Positions 42,460 to 51,895 of a DNA stretch of 64,000 nt are shown in pieces. The stretch comes from Bacillota bacterium (GTDB lineage: Bacteria > Bacillota > Clostridia > Peptostreptococcales > Anaerovoracaceae): the NCBI GenBank assembly GCA_029006195.1, contig JAQXGH010000048.1, positions 62,001-126,000 of the forward strand, read 5' to 3'. Positions within the stretch are counted from its first letter, which is position 1; each line of letters opens with the position of its first letter. The notes under the pieces are model-generated. The model ran no database searches, was not told the origin of the DNA, and saw nothing but the letters and a program-made list of their open reading frames with translations. The translations under genes and the position numbers were made by a program.

Positions 42460-43338
42460 ATGAAAGGTATAATATTAGCAGGAGGCAAGGGTACACGTCT
42501 TTACCCAATGACTAGAGTTGTATCAAAGCAGTTATTACCTATTTATGATAAACCGCTGGTTTATTATCCTATTTCAGTACTGATGCTGGCAGGAATTAGA
42601 GAAATACTTGTTATTTCAACACCTGACGACATCGATAATTACAGAGCTTTACTTGGAGATGGAAGTGACTGGGGTGTATCATTCCAGTACAAGATTCAGG
42701 ACAAGCCTCGTGGCCTGGCTGACGCATTTATCCTGGGTGAAGAATTCATCGGCGATGATAGCGTATGCCTGGTTCTGGGAGATAACGTATTCTTCGGACA
42801 GGATCTTCAGGGTTCACTTAAGAAGGCTATTGCCAGAGTTGAATTAGGCGAAGGCGCAACAGTGTTCGGATATCCTGTTAAGGATGCCAGAGCTTTCGGC
42901 GTAGTTGAATTTGATGATGAAAGAAACGTTGTATCTATCGAAGAAAAGCCTGAACATCCTAAGTCAAACTATGCTGTTCCAGGACTTTACTTCTATGATA
43001 ACGATGTAATCGAAATTGCTAAGAACGTTAAGCCATCAGCAAGAGGTGAAATCGAAATCACTTCAGTAAACAATGCATACCTTGAAAAAGGAAGACTTAA
43101 GGTCGTTCTTATGGGTAGAGGAATGGCTTGGCTTGATACAGGAACTCCTGACGGAATGCTTAAGGCTGCTGAATTCGTTGAAGCAGTTCAGGCTAGACAG
43201 GGATTCTATATTTCATGCCCAGAAGAAATAGCATGGAGAAAAGGCTTCATAAGCGATGAACAGCTTAAGTCACTGGGCGAAAGCCTTAAGATGACTGACT
43301 ATGGACAGTACTTATTATCACTTTTAGACAGAATATAA
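42460..43338 (+). CDS. rfbA: Glucose-1-phosphate thymidylyltransferase
   Basis: Makes dTDP-glucose from dTTP and glucose-1-phosphate, the first step of the dTDP-sugar route continued by RfbB and WecE in this window. The 292-residue protein has the RmlA signature [20 protein letters not shown] at its start, [17 protein letters not shown], the LGDNVFFG metal site, and [20 protein letters not shown]. The length is standard. It follows the LCP gene by 18 bases behind a strong AAGGAGGG ribosome site. Confidence 0.96.
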   Translation: MKGIILAGGKGTRLYPMTRVVSKQLLPIYDKPLVYYPISVLMLAGIREILVISTPDDIDNYRALLGDGSDWGVSFQYKIQDKPRGLADAFILGEEFIGDDSVCLVLGDNVFFGQDLQGSLKKAIARVELGEGATVFGYPVKDARAFGVVEFDDERNVVSIEEKPEHPKSNYAVPGLYFYDNDVIEIAKNVKPSARGEIEITSVNNAYLEKGRLKVVLMGRGMAWLDTGTPDGMLKAAEFVEAVQARQGFYISCPEEIAWRKGFISDEQLKSLGESLKMTDYGQYLLSLLDRI

Positions 43339-43369
43339 CAGCAAACAAGAAGGAGACCTACGTAACAAA

Positions 43370-44749
43370 ATGAAAAAAATAGCTAGTATGTGTTTGACAT
43401 TATTAATTTTTTCGGTTTTACTGGTGCAGGCTCCAGCATTTGCAGAAACTATTGAAGAAGACAATATTTCAGAAATCTCTCTCATTAATGTGGGGGATTT
43501 CTTTACTTTAAAAAAGGGAGAATTAAAAAATTTAGAATGTGATTCTTCTGAAGTTACATGGACAACAAGTAACCGTAAAGTTGCAATTGTTGATAGTGAA
43601 GGCAATGTGAAAGCATTAAAAAATGGTAAGGCTGTAATTACATGTGCTCTTGAATCTGATCCGTTAATTAAGGATACTGTGAGCATCAGTGTTGGTACTA
43701 AAGTTACAAGCATTGCCATTAAAGAAAAAAACGAATTCATTAAAGTGGGGACTGTGAAGAAGGTATCTTATTCAGTTTATCCAAAAAAGGCCAGCAATAA
43801 ATCTCTAGTATGGGAATCATCTAACCCTGACGTCCTGGTAACAGGACCAGGGAATACTATCACTGCCTTATCTGTTGGAACAGCCACAGTAACCTGTAAG
43901 TCAACAGATGGGACAGAGGTTTCAGCATCATACGAATACACAGTGTATGATATTCCGACTAATGAAGAGTGCACATTCTTGGCGCATAGAGGAGACATGC
44001 AGTCCGCACCTGAAAATTCAATTCCAGCTTTCCAGTCTGCCATTGACAGAGGATACAAGTATATCGAATTTGACATACAGCAGTCATCTGCAGACCTCAC
44101 AGATCCTGAAGATCCATTGATTATCGTAATGCACGATACAACGCTTAAGAGGATGACAGGTAAAAAGGGAAATGTATGTAGACTGACTAGAGCGAATATT
44201 TCCAAATACAAAATAACAAAAGGCAAGAATATCAAGAAGCTTGGCAAAAGACTGCCGATACCTACTGTAGAGGACGCATTAGATGTTATGTTCAGCGCGG
44301 ATAGAGAAGTGGTTCCTTGCATTCATTTTAAGGAACCACTAAGTAATCATCCGGGATTCACGAGGGAAGGCATACAGAAGGTACTTAACTTATGCAAAGG
44401 CCACAAAATCAAGATTCTCTGCAGAAACATAGATGACCTTAGAACCATATCTGAGTTAAACGATTCGGAAGACGTTGAGCTTTGGGTATCATCTATGGCG
44501 CTGGGTCAAGTAAATGTAGAACATGTACTGGACGAATGCCAGGACCTTGATATTAAGGGCATAACATTCAGTCAGAAAAACCTTTTAGCTCACCCTGAAT
44601 TTATTAAGCAGGCGCATGATAGAGGTTGCCAGGTGGACGTTTTTGGTATTGCCAATATGTCTCAATACCTTAAATTCAAGAAGATGGGCGTAGATAGAAT
44701 GACTTGTAATGTTAAGATTTTCCAGGATGCCAAAGTACTTCGGCATTAA
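43370..44749 (+). CDS. Secreted glycerophosphodiester phosphodiesterase with Big_2-like Ig domains
   Basis: Exported protein of 459 residues. The signal peptide is residues 1-25 (MCLTLLIFSVLLVQAPAFA). Two Big_2-like stretches follow (about 35-110, VTWTTSNRKVAIVDSEGNVK; 115-195, LVWESSNPDVLVTG). The C-terminal GDPD domain (about 200-459) has FLAHRGDMQSAPENSIPAF, YIEFDIQQSS, and the His of IIVMHDTTLKRMTG. GDPD enzymes cut glycerol-phosphate diesters; secreted ones such as GlpQ can trim glycerol teichoic acids. It ends the rfbA operon and could remodel or recycle the polymer made here (inference). Confidence 0.87.
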   Translation: MKKIASMCLTLLIFSVLLVQAPAFAETIEEDNISEISLINVGDFFTLKKGELKNLECDSSEVTWTTSNRKVAIVDSEGNVKALKNGKAVITCALESDPLIKDTVSISVGTKVTSIAIKEKNEFIKVGTVKKVSYSVYPKKASNKSLVWESSNPDVLVTGPGNTITALSVGTATVTCKSTDGTEVSASYEYTVYDIPTNEECTFLAHRGDMQSAPENSIPAFQSAIDRGYKYIEFDIQQSSADLTDPEDPLIIVMHDTTLKRMTGKKGNVCRLTRANISKYKITKGKNIKKLGKRLPIPTVEDALDVMFSADREVVPCIHFKEPLSNHPGFTREGIQKVLNLCKGHKIKILCRNIDDLRTISELNDSEDVELWVSSMALGQVNVEHVLDECQDLDIKGITFSQKNLLAHPEFIKQAHDRGCQVDVFGIANMSQYLKFKKMGVDRMTCNVKIFQDAKVLRH

Positions 44750-44777
44750 CCAAAGGACACAATCCAGAAATCACAAA

Positions 44778-46298
44778 TTACTTATTCAGAGCTATCAGCT
44801 GCTTTCTGATGATCTTACCATTGAATGTACGCGGTATTTCTGCGATTTCTTCAATGAACTTCGGCTGCTTATTAGCGTCGATAACTTCTGAGAGGAACTT
44901 CTTAAATTCCTTCAGGTCATAGCCGTTTGCTACAGCATCTTCTGAGAGAGTTATGTAGAGCTTAGGAGCCTGACCGGTGAGGGGATCGTCTACAGGAATG
45001 CAAGCACAGTCTGCGATCCAATCGTTCTTGATGATTTGGCTTTCGATTTCTTCTGGTGAAATCTTAACTCCACCGAAGTTGATAACGTCATCCTTACGTC
45101 CGAGCATATATACGTAACCGTCTTCATCGATGTATCCCAGGTCCTTAGTGTAGATATAGTCGCCATTTGGCATTGCTTCCTTAGTAAGTTCAGGAGCATT
45201 AAAATATTCCTTCATGTTTATGGAGCCTTTGCTTGCCAGGAATCCCAGATTGTCAATTGACGATTCGATTTCATTTCTGTCTTCGTCAACAACGATAAAG
45301 TGTGCATTTACAGCTGGTTTGCCTATGCAGCCAGGAGCCTTCTGAGCTTCGTTAAAGTCCATGAGGCATGAGCAGCCAGCTTCAGTACTTCCATAGAAAT
45401 TGTAAAGTCTTGTCTTAGGAAGAATTCTTGAAAGGTGCTCCTTATCTTCTTCTGACAGAGGAGCTGAGCCCAGCTGGATGTAGTCCATAACATCTGCATA
45501 TTCGCCGATCTTATCCTTACTAAGCTTGAATATAATTGAAAGCATGCTCGGTGAAAGGTCCATTGAGGTAACGCCAAATTCGTTCATCATCTTGAACACC
45601 TTCTTGAGGAGCATGATACCGTCTACAAATACTACTGAAGAGCCGTTTGCCATGTTGGCATATGTTCTTCTGAGGCCGTGTGAGTGGCTTGTAGGCATAG
45701 GAATCATTTCGATGTTGTCAGGCTTCATTTTAACGCCTGTGCAAACGTTCTCGGCGATAGCAACGTCGTTACCGTGTGTCAGAACGATGCCTTTGCTCTT
45801 TCCTGTAGTTCCAGTTGAGAACAGGATTTCTGAAACGTCTTCTGCCTTAGGGAAGTCGATAACTTCCAGGTCGTCTATTGAGCCGTAATATACACCGTTT
45901 CTTTCGCATCCAAGTGAGAAATCTACAGCGCTGTTAATGTCCATATGTGGAATGTCCAGACCTTCTGCCGGTTTCTTGGCAACGTGAAGGCATGCTTTAG
46001 TATCTTCTGCGATTTCCAGAACTCTGCTTAAGGCTGCATTCTTCTCGAGCGGAACGAATATGCCCTTGAGGAGCTGAATAGCAAATTCAAAAATCATATA
46101 GTTAACACTCTGGTCACACTCTACTACTACGCAGCTGCCCTTTGAAACTCCTCTTTTGTCAAGTTCCATGCTGAGTCCGCAAACTGCATCCCATATTTCT
46201 TTATAGCTAAGCGCCTGCTTCTCATCAGCCAGACAAAGCTTGTCAGGATTATTCTGAGCGTTACGCGCCAGATTCTCTATTATTGATGGGTAAAACAT
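44778..46298 (-). CDS. AMP-dependent adenylate-forming ligase (acyl/aminoacyl activating)
   Basis: ANL-superfamily enzyme of 506 residues with the P-loop EILFSTGTTGKSKGIVLTHG near residue 167, YNFYGSTEAG near 300, the TKDLGYIDEDGYVYMLGRKD hinge near 385, and the terminal NGKIIRKQL with the catalytic Lys. It activates a carboxylic acid as an adenylate and passes it to CoA or a carrier. It may load the carrier protein at 39147, with the MBOAT and SGNH genes nearby completing a Dlt-like set (inference). The sequence alone is equally consistent with a general acyl-CoA ligase. It runs opposite to its neighbours, with about 30 bases to the convergent GDPD gene and no terminator seen between. Confidence 0.8.
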   Translation of the reverse strand: MFYPSIIENLARNAQNNPDKLCLADEKQALSYKEIWDAVCGLSMELDKRGVSKGSCVVVECDQSVNYMIFEFAIQLLKGIFVPLEKNAALSRVLEIAEDTKACLHVAKKPAEGLDIPHMDINSAVDFSLGCERNGVYYGSIDDLEVIDFPKAEDVSEILFSTGTTGKSKGIVLTHGNDVAIAENVCTGVKMKPDNIEMIPMPTSHSHGLRRTYANMANGSSVVFVDGIMLLKKVFKMMNEFGVTSMDLSPSMLSIIFKLSKDKIGEYADVMDYIQLGSAPLSEEDKEHLSRILPKTRLYNFYGSTEAGCSCLMDFNEAQKAPGCIGKPAVNAHFIVVDEDRNEIESSIDNLGFLASKGSINMKEYFNAPELTKEAMPNGDYIYTKDLGYIDEDGYVYMLGRKDDVINFGGVKISPEEIESQIIKNDWIADCACIPVDDPLTGQAPKLYITLSEDAVANGYDLKEFKKFLSEVIDANKQPKFIEEIAEIPRTFNGKIIRKQLIALNK

Positions 46299-46400
46299 TG
46301 ATTCCTCCCTTTAATATCGGCTGATTTACAGCCTAATATTTATTTATGCCGCATTATTATACTATAAATTAATAATTATGAGAAGGAATAAAAAATACAC

Positions 46401-46429
46401 TTTACAAGAAAAAGTTCCATATATATAAT
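46401..46429 (+). promoter_or_regulatory. Promoter for the DASS transporter gene
   Basis: TTTACA (46401-46406) and TATAAT (46424-46429) with a 17-base spacer, about 70 bases ahead of the ATG at 46499. A second TATAAT lies at about 46437. The divergent adenylate ligase starts 102 bases to the left of the -35 box. Confidence 0.65.
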
Positions 46430-46498
46430 GTGTTAGATATAATCAAAAAGTTATATATTAATAAATGATTATAAATATTATAGGCGAGGAAAATAATA

Positions 46499-47947
46499 AT
46501 GAACACAAAAGTAAATCCTTTTAACCCGGCAAGCAGAATGAGAGTAATACACCTTTTAATAGGGCCTGCTCTGTTTTTTATCTGTTACTTTTTGCTGCCA
46601 GAGACATTCTTTGCTACGGCAGCTGCTAGAGGTGCTATAGGTACAATTGCATGGATGGCATACTGGTGGATAACTGGGCCTGTAGATTTTGCAGTAACAG
46701 GATTCCTGCCTATCGCACTCAATGCGATTTTCCAGATGTGCGATATGTCTCTAGTAATTTCAAATTATGCAGATGAAATCATTTTACTTCTTCTGGGTGC
46801 ATCAATTATTACAGCAACATGGGAAGTAACAGGACTCGATAAGAGAATCGCATCCATGTTTCTGATGCTCATAGGAAGTAATCTCAGAAGTCAGATAGTA
46901 TTCTGGTTCCTGCTTACTACGATCCTTTCCAGCGTACTTCCGAATGCGGTTGTATGTGCAGCAATCACTCCAATTGCCGTATCAATGCTTAAGTACATCG
47001 GAATTCATGAAATTGGCGAGGATAAAATCAGTTCCATGATTCTTATGACTATAGCTTATGGCGCTGGTGTTGGCGGTTTGGCTTCACCACTTGGAGGAGC
47101 TATGAATCTGGTTACAGTACAGTATCTGCAGCAGATCACTGGACAGGAATTCATTTACTGGCACTGGGTTATTAGATTCCTGCCTATTATGCTGGTTCTC
47201 GTATTAAGTAATATTCTTTACCTGATTTTCTGTGTTAAGAAGGGTGAAAATCTGGGTGGCTCAAAGGAATATTTCGAGCAGCAGTACAAGTCAATGGGTA
47301 AGATGTCATTTGAAGAAAAGTGGGCTCTGGGACTCTTCGCAGTTGCAACTATTCTGGCGTTCACAAGACAGCTTTATCAGGCATATCTCCCTGGACTTAA
47401 GCCTGCATACGTTTTCATCGCATGCGCTATTATATGCTTCATAGTAATGAAGCCTGATGGAAACAGACTCATTAACTGGAAGTCAGCTCAGCAGAAGGTT
47501 ATCTGGGATCTGCTCTATATCTTTGCCGGCGGTCTGGCTGCAGGAACTCTTATCAATGAGAGTGGTGCAGCTGATGCTATCGGAAAGGCTATGGACTCAA
47601 TGGGTCTTACTGGCGGCTTCTTCACAATTTTCATTATAATAACAATCACATTACTGATGTCAGATATGACAAGTAATACAGCTACAGCAGCTGTTGCAAT
47701 GCCTATCGTAATCAGTATCGTTCAGGGAATCGGCCTTAATCCTATTCCGTTCATCTACGTTGCTACGATCGGCGTTAACGTATCATACATGCTGCCTACA
47801 TCGATCAGAGCTATTCCGGTTGGATACGGACTTAAGCCAAGCTTCATGATGAAGAAGGGTATAGGAATGACTGTAATGGTAATTATACTCATGTCAGTTC
47901 TGGCTTGGGCAATGGTTAAATACTGGCCAGCATTTAGCACTATCTAA
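46499..47947 (+). CDS. DASS/SLC13 family Na+-coupled carboxylate transporter
   Basis: Membrane protein of 482 residues with about 12 helices and the two-fold repeat of the divalent anion:Na+ symporter family. The first repeat has TTILSSVLPNAVVCAAITPI near residue 140 and the second ITLLMSDMTSNTATAAVAMP near 382, matching the paired SNT-type substrate/sodium motifs. Likely substrates are di- or tricarboxylates such as succinate, malate or citrate. A LysR regulator gene follows 92 bases downstream with its own promoter. There is no clear link to glycan synthesis, so this may be a catabolic insertion between surface genes. Confidence 0.9.
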   Translation: MNTKVNPFNPASRMRVIHLLIGPALFFICYFLLPETFFATAAARGAIGTIAWMAYWWITGPVDFAVTGFLPIALNAIFQMCDMSLVISNYADEIILLLLGASIITATWEVTGLDKRIASMFLMLIGSNLRSQIVFWFLLTTILSSVLPNAVVCAAITPIAVSMLKYIGIHEIGEDKISSMILMTIAYGAGVGGLASPLGGAMNLVTVQYLQQITGQEFIYWHWVIRFLPIMLVLVLSNILYLIFCVKKGENLGGSKEYFEQQYKSMGKMSFEEKWALGLFAVATILAFTRQLYQAYLPGLKPAYVFIACAIICFIVMKPDGNRLINWKSAQQKVIWDLLYIFAGGLAAGTLINESGAADAIGKAMDSMGLTGGFFTIFIIITITLLMSDMTSNTATAAVAMPIVISIVQGIGLNPIPFIYVATIGVNVSYMLPTSIRAIPVGYGLKPSFMMKKGIGMTVMVIILMSVLAWAMVKYWPAFSTI

Positions 47948-47962
47948 AATCGCGATCTAATG

Positions 47963-47991
47963 TTGACAGTTTATTGACATAACAATATACT
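47963..47991 (+). promoter_or_regulatory. Strong sigma-A type promoter for the LysR gene
   Basis: TTGACA (47963-47968) and TATACT (47986-47991) with a 17-base spacer, 48 bases ahead of the ATG at 48040. It would also serve the SGNH gene that follows 11 bases after the regulator. Confidence 0.8.
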
Positions 47992-48039
47992 TATGAATGT
48001 CGGATAATTATAAAGACAAGTTTATGAAAAGGCATACTT

Positions 48040-48948
48040 ATGGACAATAAATCATCAGGCGAATATTTCAAAGCTATAGCTGAAGTTAAGAGTATTTCGA
48101 TTGCTGCAGAAAATCTGGGGATTTCTCAGCCTGCGCTAAGTGCTTATCTCAAGAAAAAGGAGAAGGAGCTGGACGCTAAGCTTTTTGATAGAAGTAAGCA
48201 GCCGATCGAACTTACAGAGGTAGGACAGGCATATCTTGATTACCTCAATAAGCTTCAGGGCCTTCAGTCTGAACTGAATCAGAACATTGCAGATATTGAA
48301 GGGTTAAAGAAGGGAAAGCTGCGTGTAGGTGGAGCCAGCTTCTTTAATGTTGCCTATATTCCTAGAGCTGTTGCAGAGTTTGCTAAGCTTTATCAGGGGG
48401 TAGAAATCGAAATAGTCGATGGCACAGTACCAGAACTGACCACAGCTGCCCATAATGGTATTCTCGATCTCTTTATAACGCCTATAGCGGATGAGGATGA
48501 TAGATTTGAATACGAGAAATTGCTTGATGAGAAGATTTATATCGCTGTTCCTAAAGAATGGGATATAAATAAGAAGATTAAAGGTCAGAAGCTTACTAAG
48601 AGTGAGTTTGAGGAACTTTGCGAAAACACATTTGTTGTCCTTAAGAATAGTCAGCACATTGGCAAGAAGATGGAAGCTATATTTAATTATTATGGATGCA
48701 GACCAGCGCATACAATAACAGCAGAGCAGACAATGACGACTTTGGCTCTGACACAATCAGGCGTTGGCGTATCTCTCATTACCGAGAGCAGTATCAATAA
48801 TGTTAAACTTAAGGAACTTCCGGCTCTCTATATTGCTAACGAAGAAATCTGTACAAGAGCCATGTTCATAGCACGTCCGATGAATAAGTATCTGTCTAAA
48901 GCCGCAGCGGAATTTATAAGGATTCTTAAGGCGGTCAACAAGAAATAG
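48040..48948 (+). CDS. LysR family transcriptional regulator
   Basis: DNA-binding regulator of 302 residues. The N-terminal winged helix-turn-helix shows SISIAAENLGISQPALSAYLKKKEKELDAKLFDRS (about residues 18-52), the standard LysR pattern. The C-terminal effector domain has two lobes (from KGKLRVGGASFFNVAYIPR). LysR proteins typically control an adjacent gene; here that would be the DASS transporter upstream or the SGNH protein downstream. The effector might be the transported carboxylate (inference). Confidence 0.92.
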   Translation: MDNKSSGEYFKAIAEVKSISIAAENLGISQPALSAYLKKKEKELDAKLFDRSKQPIELTEVGQAYLDYLNKLQGLQSELNQNIADIEGLKKGKLRVGGASFFNVAYIPRAVAEFAKLYQGVEIEIVDGTVPELTTAAHNGILDLFITPIADEDDRFEYEKLLDEKIYIAVPKEWDINKKIKGQKLTKSEFEELCENTFVVLKNSQHIGKKMEAIFNYYGCRPAHTITAEQTMTTLALTQSGVGVSLITESSINNVKLKELPALYIANEEICTRAMFIARPMNKYLSKAAAEFIRILKAVNKK

Positions 48949-48959
48949 AGGACTATGTT

Positions 48960-50132
48960 ATGTCAGAAGATAAAAAAGCTAAATTAAAAAAGAGAAGAAT
49001 CAGGAAGACGCTACTGGCTGTATTGTTCCTGGTCTTAACATTCGGAATGTTTACATATTTGAATCATGTTTTCTCAATAGGAGAATCGGATTCAAATAAG
49101 CAGATATTTAACGCATTCTATGATGAAGAAAAAGATACGATAGATGCGATTTATCTGGGAACAAGTGCGGCAAACAGATATTTCATAAATCCTTTGGCTT
49201 ATGAAGAAGAGGGAATGTCTGTATTCACAGTTGCTACGATGGGCATGCCGATGTTCTATATGCCTGAACTTATGGATGAAGTTCAGAAGACCCAGGACCC
49301 TGATTTATATATAATAGAAATGCGATGGCTCCTTAAGGACCGGGATATGATCACAGATGCTCACATAAGGCGTGTTACGGATAGTCTTAAGTTATCATCT
49401 AATAAGAAGAAAATTATCGACAAGACATTTGATTATATGGACGGCAGTAAGGGTATGCTAGGTGATATAAGTGATAACAAGCTTGATTACTATGTGCCGA
49501 TAATAAAGTATCACAGCAAGCTTTCACAGGGCGAGATGGCAAAGGCTGATTTCATCCCTTGGAACGTGAATAATAAGACTAAGGGATATGTTATGTCTGC
49601 AAGTACCGTTAAGAGGGTAAATCAGTTTCCGGCAAGGCTTTCTGATGAGAAGGCGCCTCTGTCAGATATAGCGCAGAGAGCGCTTAATGAAGTTCTGGAC
49701 TACTGTGATAATAATGGTAAAGATGTGTTGTTCGTTCTTTCACCATATTCTGTTCAGAAAGGCCAGATGCCTAAATTCAACACTGCTATAGAAATAGTAA
49801 GTGAGAGAGGTTATCCGGTAGTAAACTTCAATTCAGAAGAAATGTATGAAGAACTTGGTATCAACTGGGACGAAGATTTCTATAACAGTAAGCACGTTAA
49901 TTACTGCGGAGCTGAGAAATACACAAAGTGGCTTACAGCATACTTAGCAGAACATTATGACCTTACAGATCACAGAGGAGATGCCAAGTATGAAAGCTGG
50001 GAAGAAAGCTATAAGACATACAAGGCATATGTCAAAGACGGTATTCAGGTTCTTGGCCACAAGGATAAGCCGGGTGGAGAAGTGAAGGTTATTTATAACA
50101 ACCTGGCAGAAGATGACGACGAAGAAGAATAA
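48960..50132 (+). CDS. Membrane-anchored SGNH hydrolase-like protein (DltD/AlgJ-like)
   Basis: Protein of 390 residues with a basic N-terminus, one membrane helix (about 14-34), and an outside domain of SGNH type. The block DAIYLGTSAANRYFINP near residue 62 holds the candidate nucleophile Ser. FYNSKHVNYCGAEKYTKWL near 298 holds the candidate His, with an Asp/Asn ahead of it. DltD and the AlgX/AlgJ proteins work with MBOAT transferases on O-acylation of surface polymers. Here the MBOAT and carrier genes are 8-9 kb upstream. It follows the LysR gene by 11 bases, so it may be co-regulated with it. The C-terminus is highly acidic. Confidence 0.75.
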   Translation: MSEDKKAKLKKRRIRKTLLAVLFLVLTFGMFTYLNHVFSIGESDSNKQIFNAFYDEEKDTIDAIYLGTSAANRYFINPLAYEEEGMSVFTVATMGMPMFYMPELMDEVQKTQDPDLYIIEMRWLLKDRDMITDAHIRRVTDSLKLSSNKKKIIDKTFDYMDGSKGMLGDISDNKLDYYVPIIKYHSKLSQGEMAKADFIPWNVNNKTKGYVMSASTVKRVNQFPARLSDEKAPLSDIAQRALNEVLDYCDNNGKDVLFVLSPYSVQKGQMPKFNTAIEIVSERGYPVVNFNSEEMYEELGINWDEDFYNSKHVNYCGAEKYTKWLTAYLAEHYDLTDHRGDAKYESWEESYKTYKAYVKDGIQVLGHKDKPGGEVKVIYNNLAEDDDEEE

Positions 50133-50141
50133 TTAATATAA

Positions 50142-50180
50142 CTAAAAAGCGCTTTCCGAAAATGGAAAGCGTTTTTTAGT
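50142..50180. terminator. Bidirectional terminator between the SGNH and Na+/solute symporter genes
   Basis: CGCTTTCC (50150-50157) and GGAAAGCG (50164-50171) pair, flanked by AAAAA on the left and TTTTTT on the right, so both convergent units can end here. Confidence 0.88.
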
Positions 50181-50223
50181 TTCTGAAATTTTGTATTTTG
50201 TAGCTTTTGTTATAATTTCTATA

Positions 50224-51810
50224 TTAGTCGAGAGCTTCCTTAACTGATACTTCAACCTTCTTGTCATAGCATGCGAAAGTCTGTTCAACTTCCTTAGCAT
50301 CTGACTTAGGAGTGATAAGGCTGATGATTGGAACTATGATAAGTCCGCCTACCATAGCCAGTACGCCTGATCTGATTGATGAAGCGAAGAGGTAGCTAAG
50401 AACTGGACCCCAGCCTGAAATGTCAACTGCGAAGAATGAGATGTACAGCTGAAGGATTTCTACTGCGCAGCCCCAGATGAAGCATACGAGAGTTGCTGTC
50501 TTAGTAACGCCCTTCCAGTAGAGACCATAGAGGAATGGAGCCAGGAATGCACCTGCCAGAGCACCCCATGAAACACCCATCATCTGAGCGATGAATGTGA
50601 TTTCAGGATGTGCATCCTTAACTACAGCGATGATAGCTGAAATCAGGATAAAGAACAGGATGAATATTCTCATTACTGTAACCTTGCTCTTTTCGTTCAT
50701 TGTACCCTTAGTAGCTGGGTCGATAACGTCCAGAGTGAATGTTGAACTTGATGTCAGTACCAGTGATGAAAGTGTTGACATTGATGCTGAAAGTACCAGA
50801 ACGATTACAACTGCGATTACGATTGAAGGCAGTGTAGCCAGCATTGAAGGTACGATTGTATCGAACAGTGGAGTTACGCCGTCTGCCTGATACTTGATCT
50901 GGTCAGCATAGAGTCTGCCGAATCCACCGAGGAAGTAACATCCGCCAGCAACGATGATAGCGAATATAGTTGAGATAACTGTTCCTTTATGAATGTCGTC
51001 TTCGTGCTTGATAGCGTAGAACTTGTTAACCATCTGTGGAAGTCCCCAAGTACCCAGTGAAGTAAGGAGTACTACGAAGAGCAGAGCCAGTGGGTCTGGG
51101 CCGAGGAATGCTGTGAAAGCACCGCCTGTTTCCCAACCGTCACGTGGAATTGCTGACAGAGTCTGAGTTGCCTGTACCAGACCGCCATTAGCCATGATAA
51201 CTGATCCGATTACTGCAGCAATACCGAAGAGCATGATGATACCCTGAATGAAGTCGTTGATTGCTGTAGCCATATATCCGCCGAATACTACATACATACC
51301 AGTCAGTACAGCCATCAGAGCGATTACTACCCAGTAAGGAATATCGAATACAAGGCCGAACAGTGATGAAAGACCATTGTACAGTGATGCAGTATAAGGA
51401 ATAAGGAAAATAAATACGATAACTGATGAGATAACCTTCAGTGGAGTTGAGTTGAATCTCTTGCCGAAGAAATCAGGCATTGTCTTAGCATCCAGATGCT
51501 GAGTCATGATTCTTGTTCTTCTGCCCAGGATGTTCCATGCCAGAAGTGATCCGATAAATGCGTTACCAAGACCAGCCCATGTTGCTGACATACCGAAGTT
51601 CCAACCGAACTGTCCAGCATATCCAACGAAGATTACTGCTGAGAAGTATGATGTACCGAATGCGAATGCTGTGATCCAAGGACCAGCTTCACGTCCACCG
51701 AGTACAAAACCTTCAACATTTCTTGCTCTCTTTCTTGTCTGAAGACCTACGTAGATCATTACAGCGAAGAAGATCACGAGCATTACTACACTTAATGCTT
51801 TTGTTCCCAT
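50224..51810 (-). CDS. Sodium:solute symporter (SSS/PutP family)
   Basis: Membrane protein of 528 residues with about 13 helices and the SSS fold. TSYFSAVIFVGYAGQFGWNFG near residue 54, GGYMATAINDFIQGIIMLFG near 185, and STLSSLVLTSSSTFTLDV near 345 with its Ser/Thr-rich sodium-site helix resemble PutP (Na+/proline) and PanF. The T-box leader upstream shows that expression responds to an uncharged tRNA, so the substrate is very probably an amino acid. Proline fits the family and one reading of the specifier loop, but that is not settled. A strong AGGAGGT ribosome site precedes the ATG at 51810. Confidence 0.88.
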   Translation of the reverse strand: MGTKALSVVMLVIFFAVMIYVGLQTRKRARNVEGFVLGGREAGPWITAFAFGTSYFSAVIFVGYAGQFGWNFGMSATWAGLGNAFIGSLLAWNILGRRTRIMTQHLDAKTMPDFFGKRFNSTPLKVISSVIVFIFLIPYTASLYNGLSSLFGLVFDIPYWVVIALMAVLTGMYVVFGGYMATAINDFIQGIIMLFGIAAVIGSVIMANGGLVQATQTLSAIPRDGWETGGAFTAFLGPDPLALLFVVLLTSLGTWGLPQMVNKFYAIKHEDDIHKGTVISTIFAIIVAGGCYFLGGFGRLYADQIKYQADGVTPLFDTIVPSMLATLPSIVIAVVIVLVLSASMSTLSSLVLTSSSTFTLDVIDPATKGTMNEKSKVTVMRIFILFFILISAIIAVVKDAHPEITFIAQMMGVSWGALAGAFLAPFLYGLYWKGVTKTATLVCFIWGCAVEILQLYISFFAVDISGWGPVLSYLFASSIRSGVLAMVGGLIIVPIISLITPKSDAKEVEQTFACYDKKVEVSVKEALD

Positions 51811-51860
51811 TTTTGAAAAAACCTCCTAAAAAATAATGATAAAAAATAATGGGTTTGCAG

Positions 51861-51895
51861 AGGAATAAAAAAGCCCTCTGCAAATTGCAGAGGGC
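51861..51895 (-). terminator. T-box terminator
   Basis: GCCCTCTGC and GCAGAGGGC pair (51873-51881 with 51887-51895), followed on the minus strand by TTTTTTATT. It is the off-state hairpin of the T-box. Confidence 0.92.
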
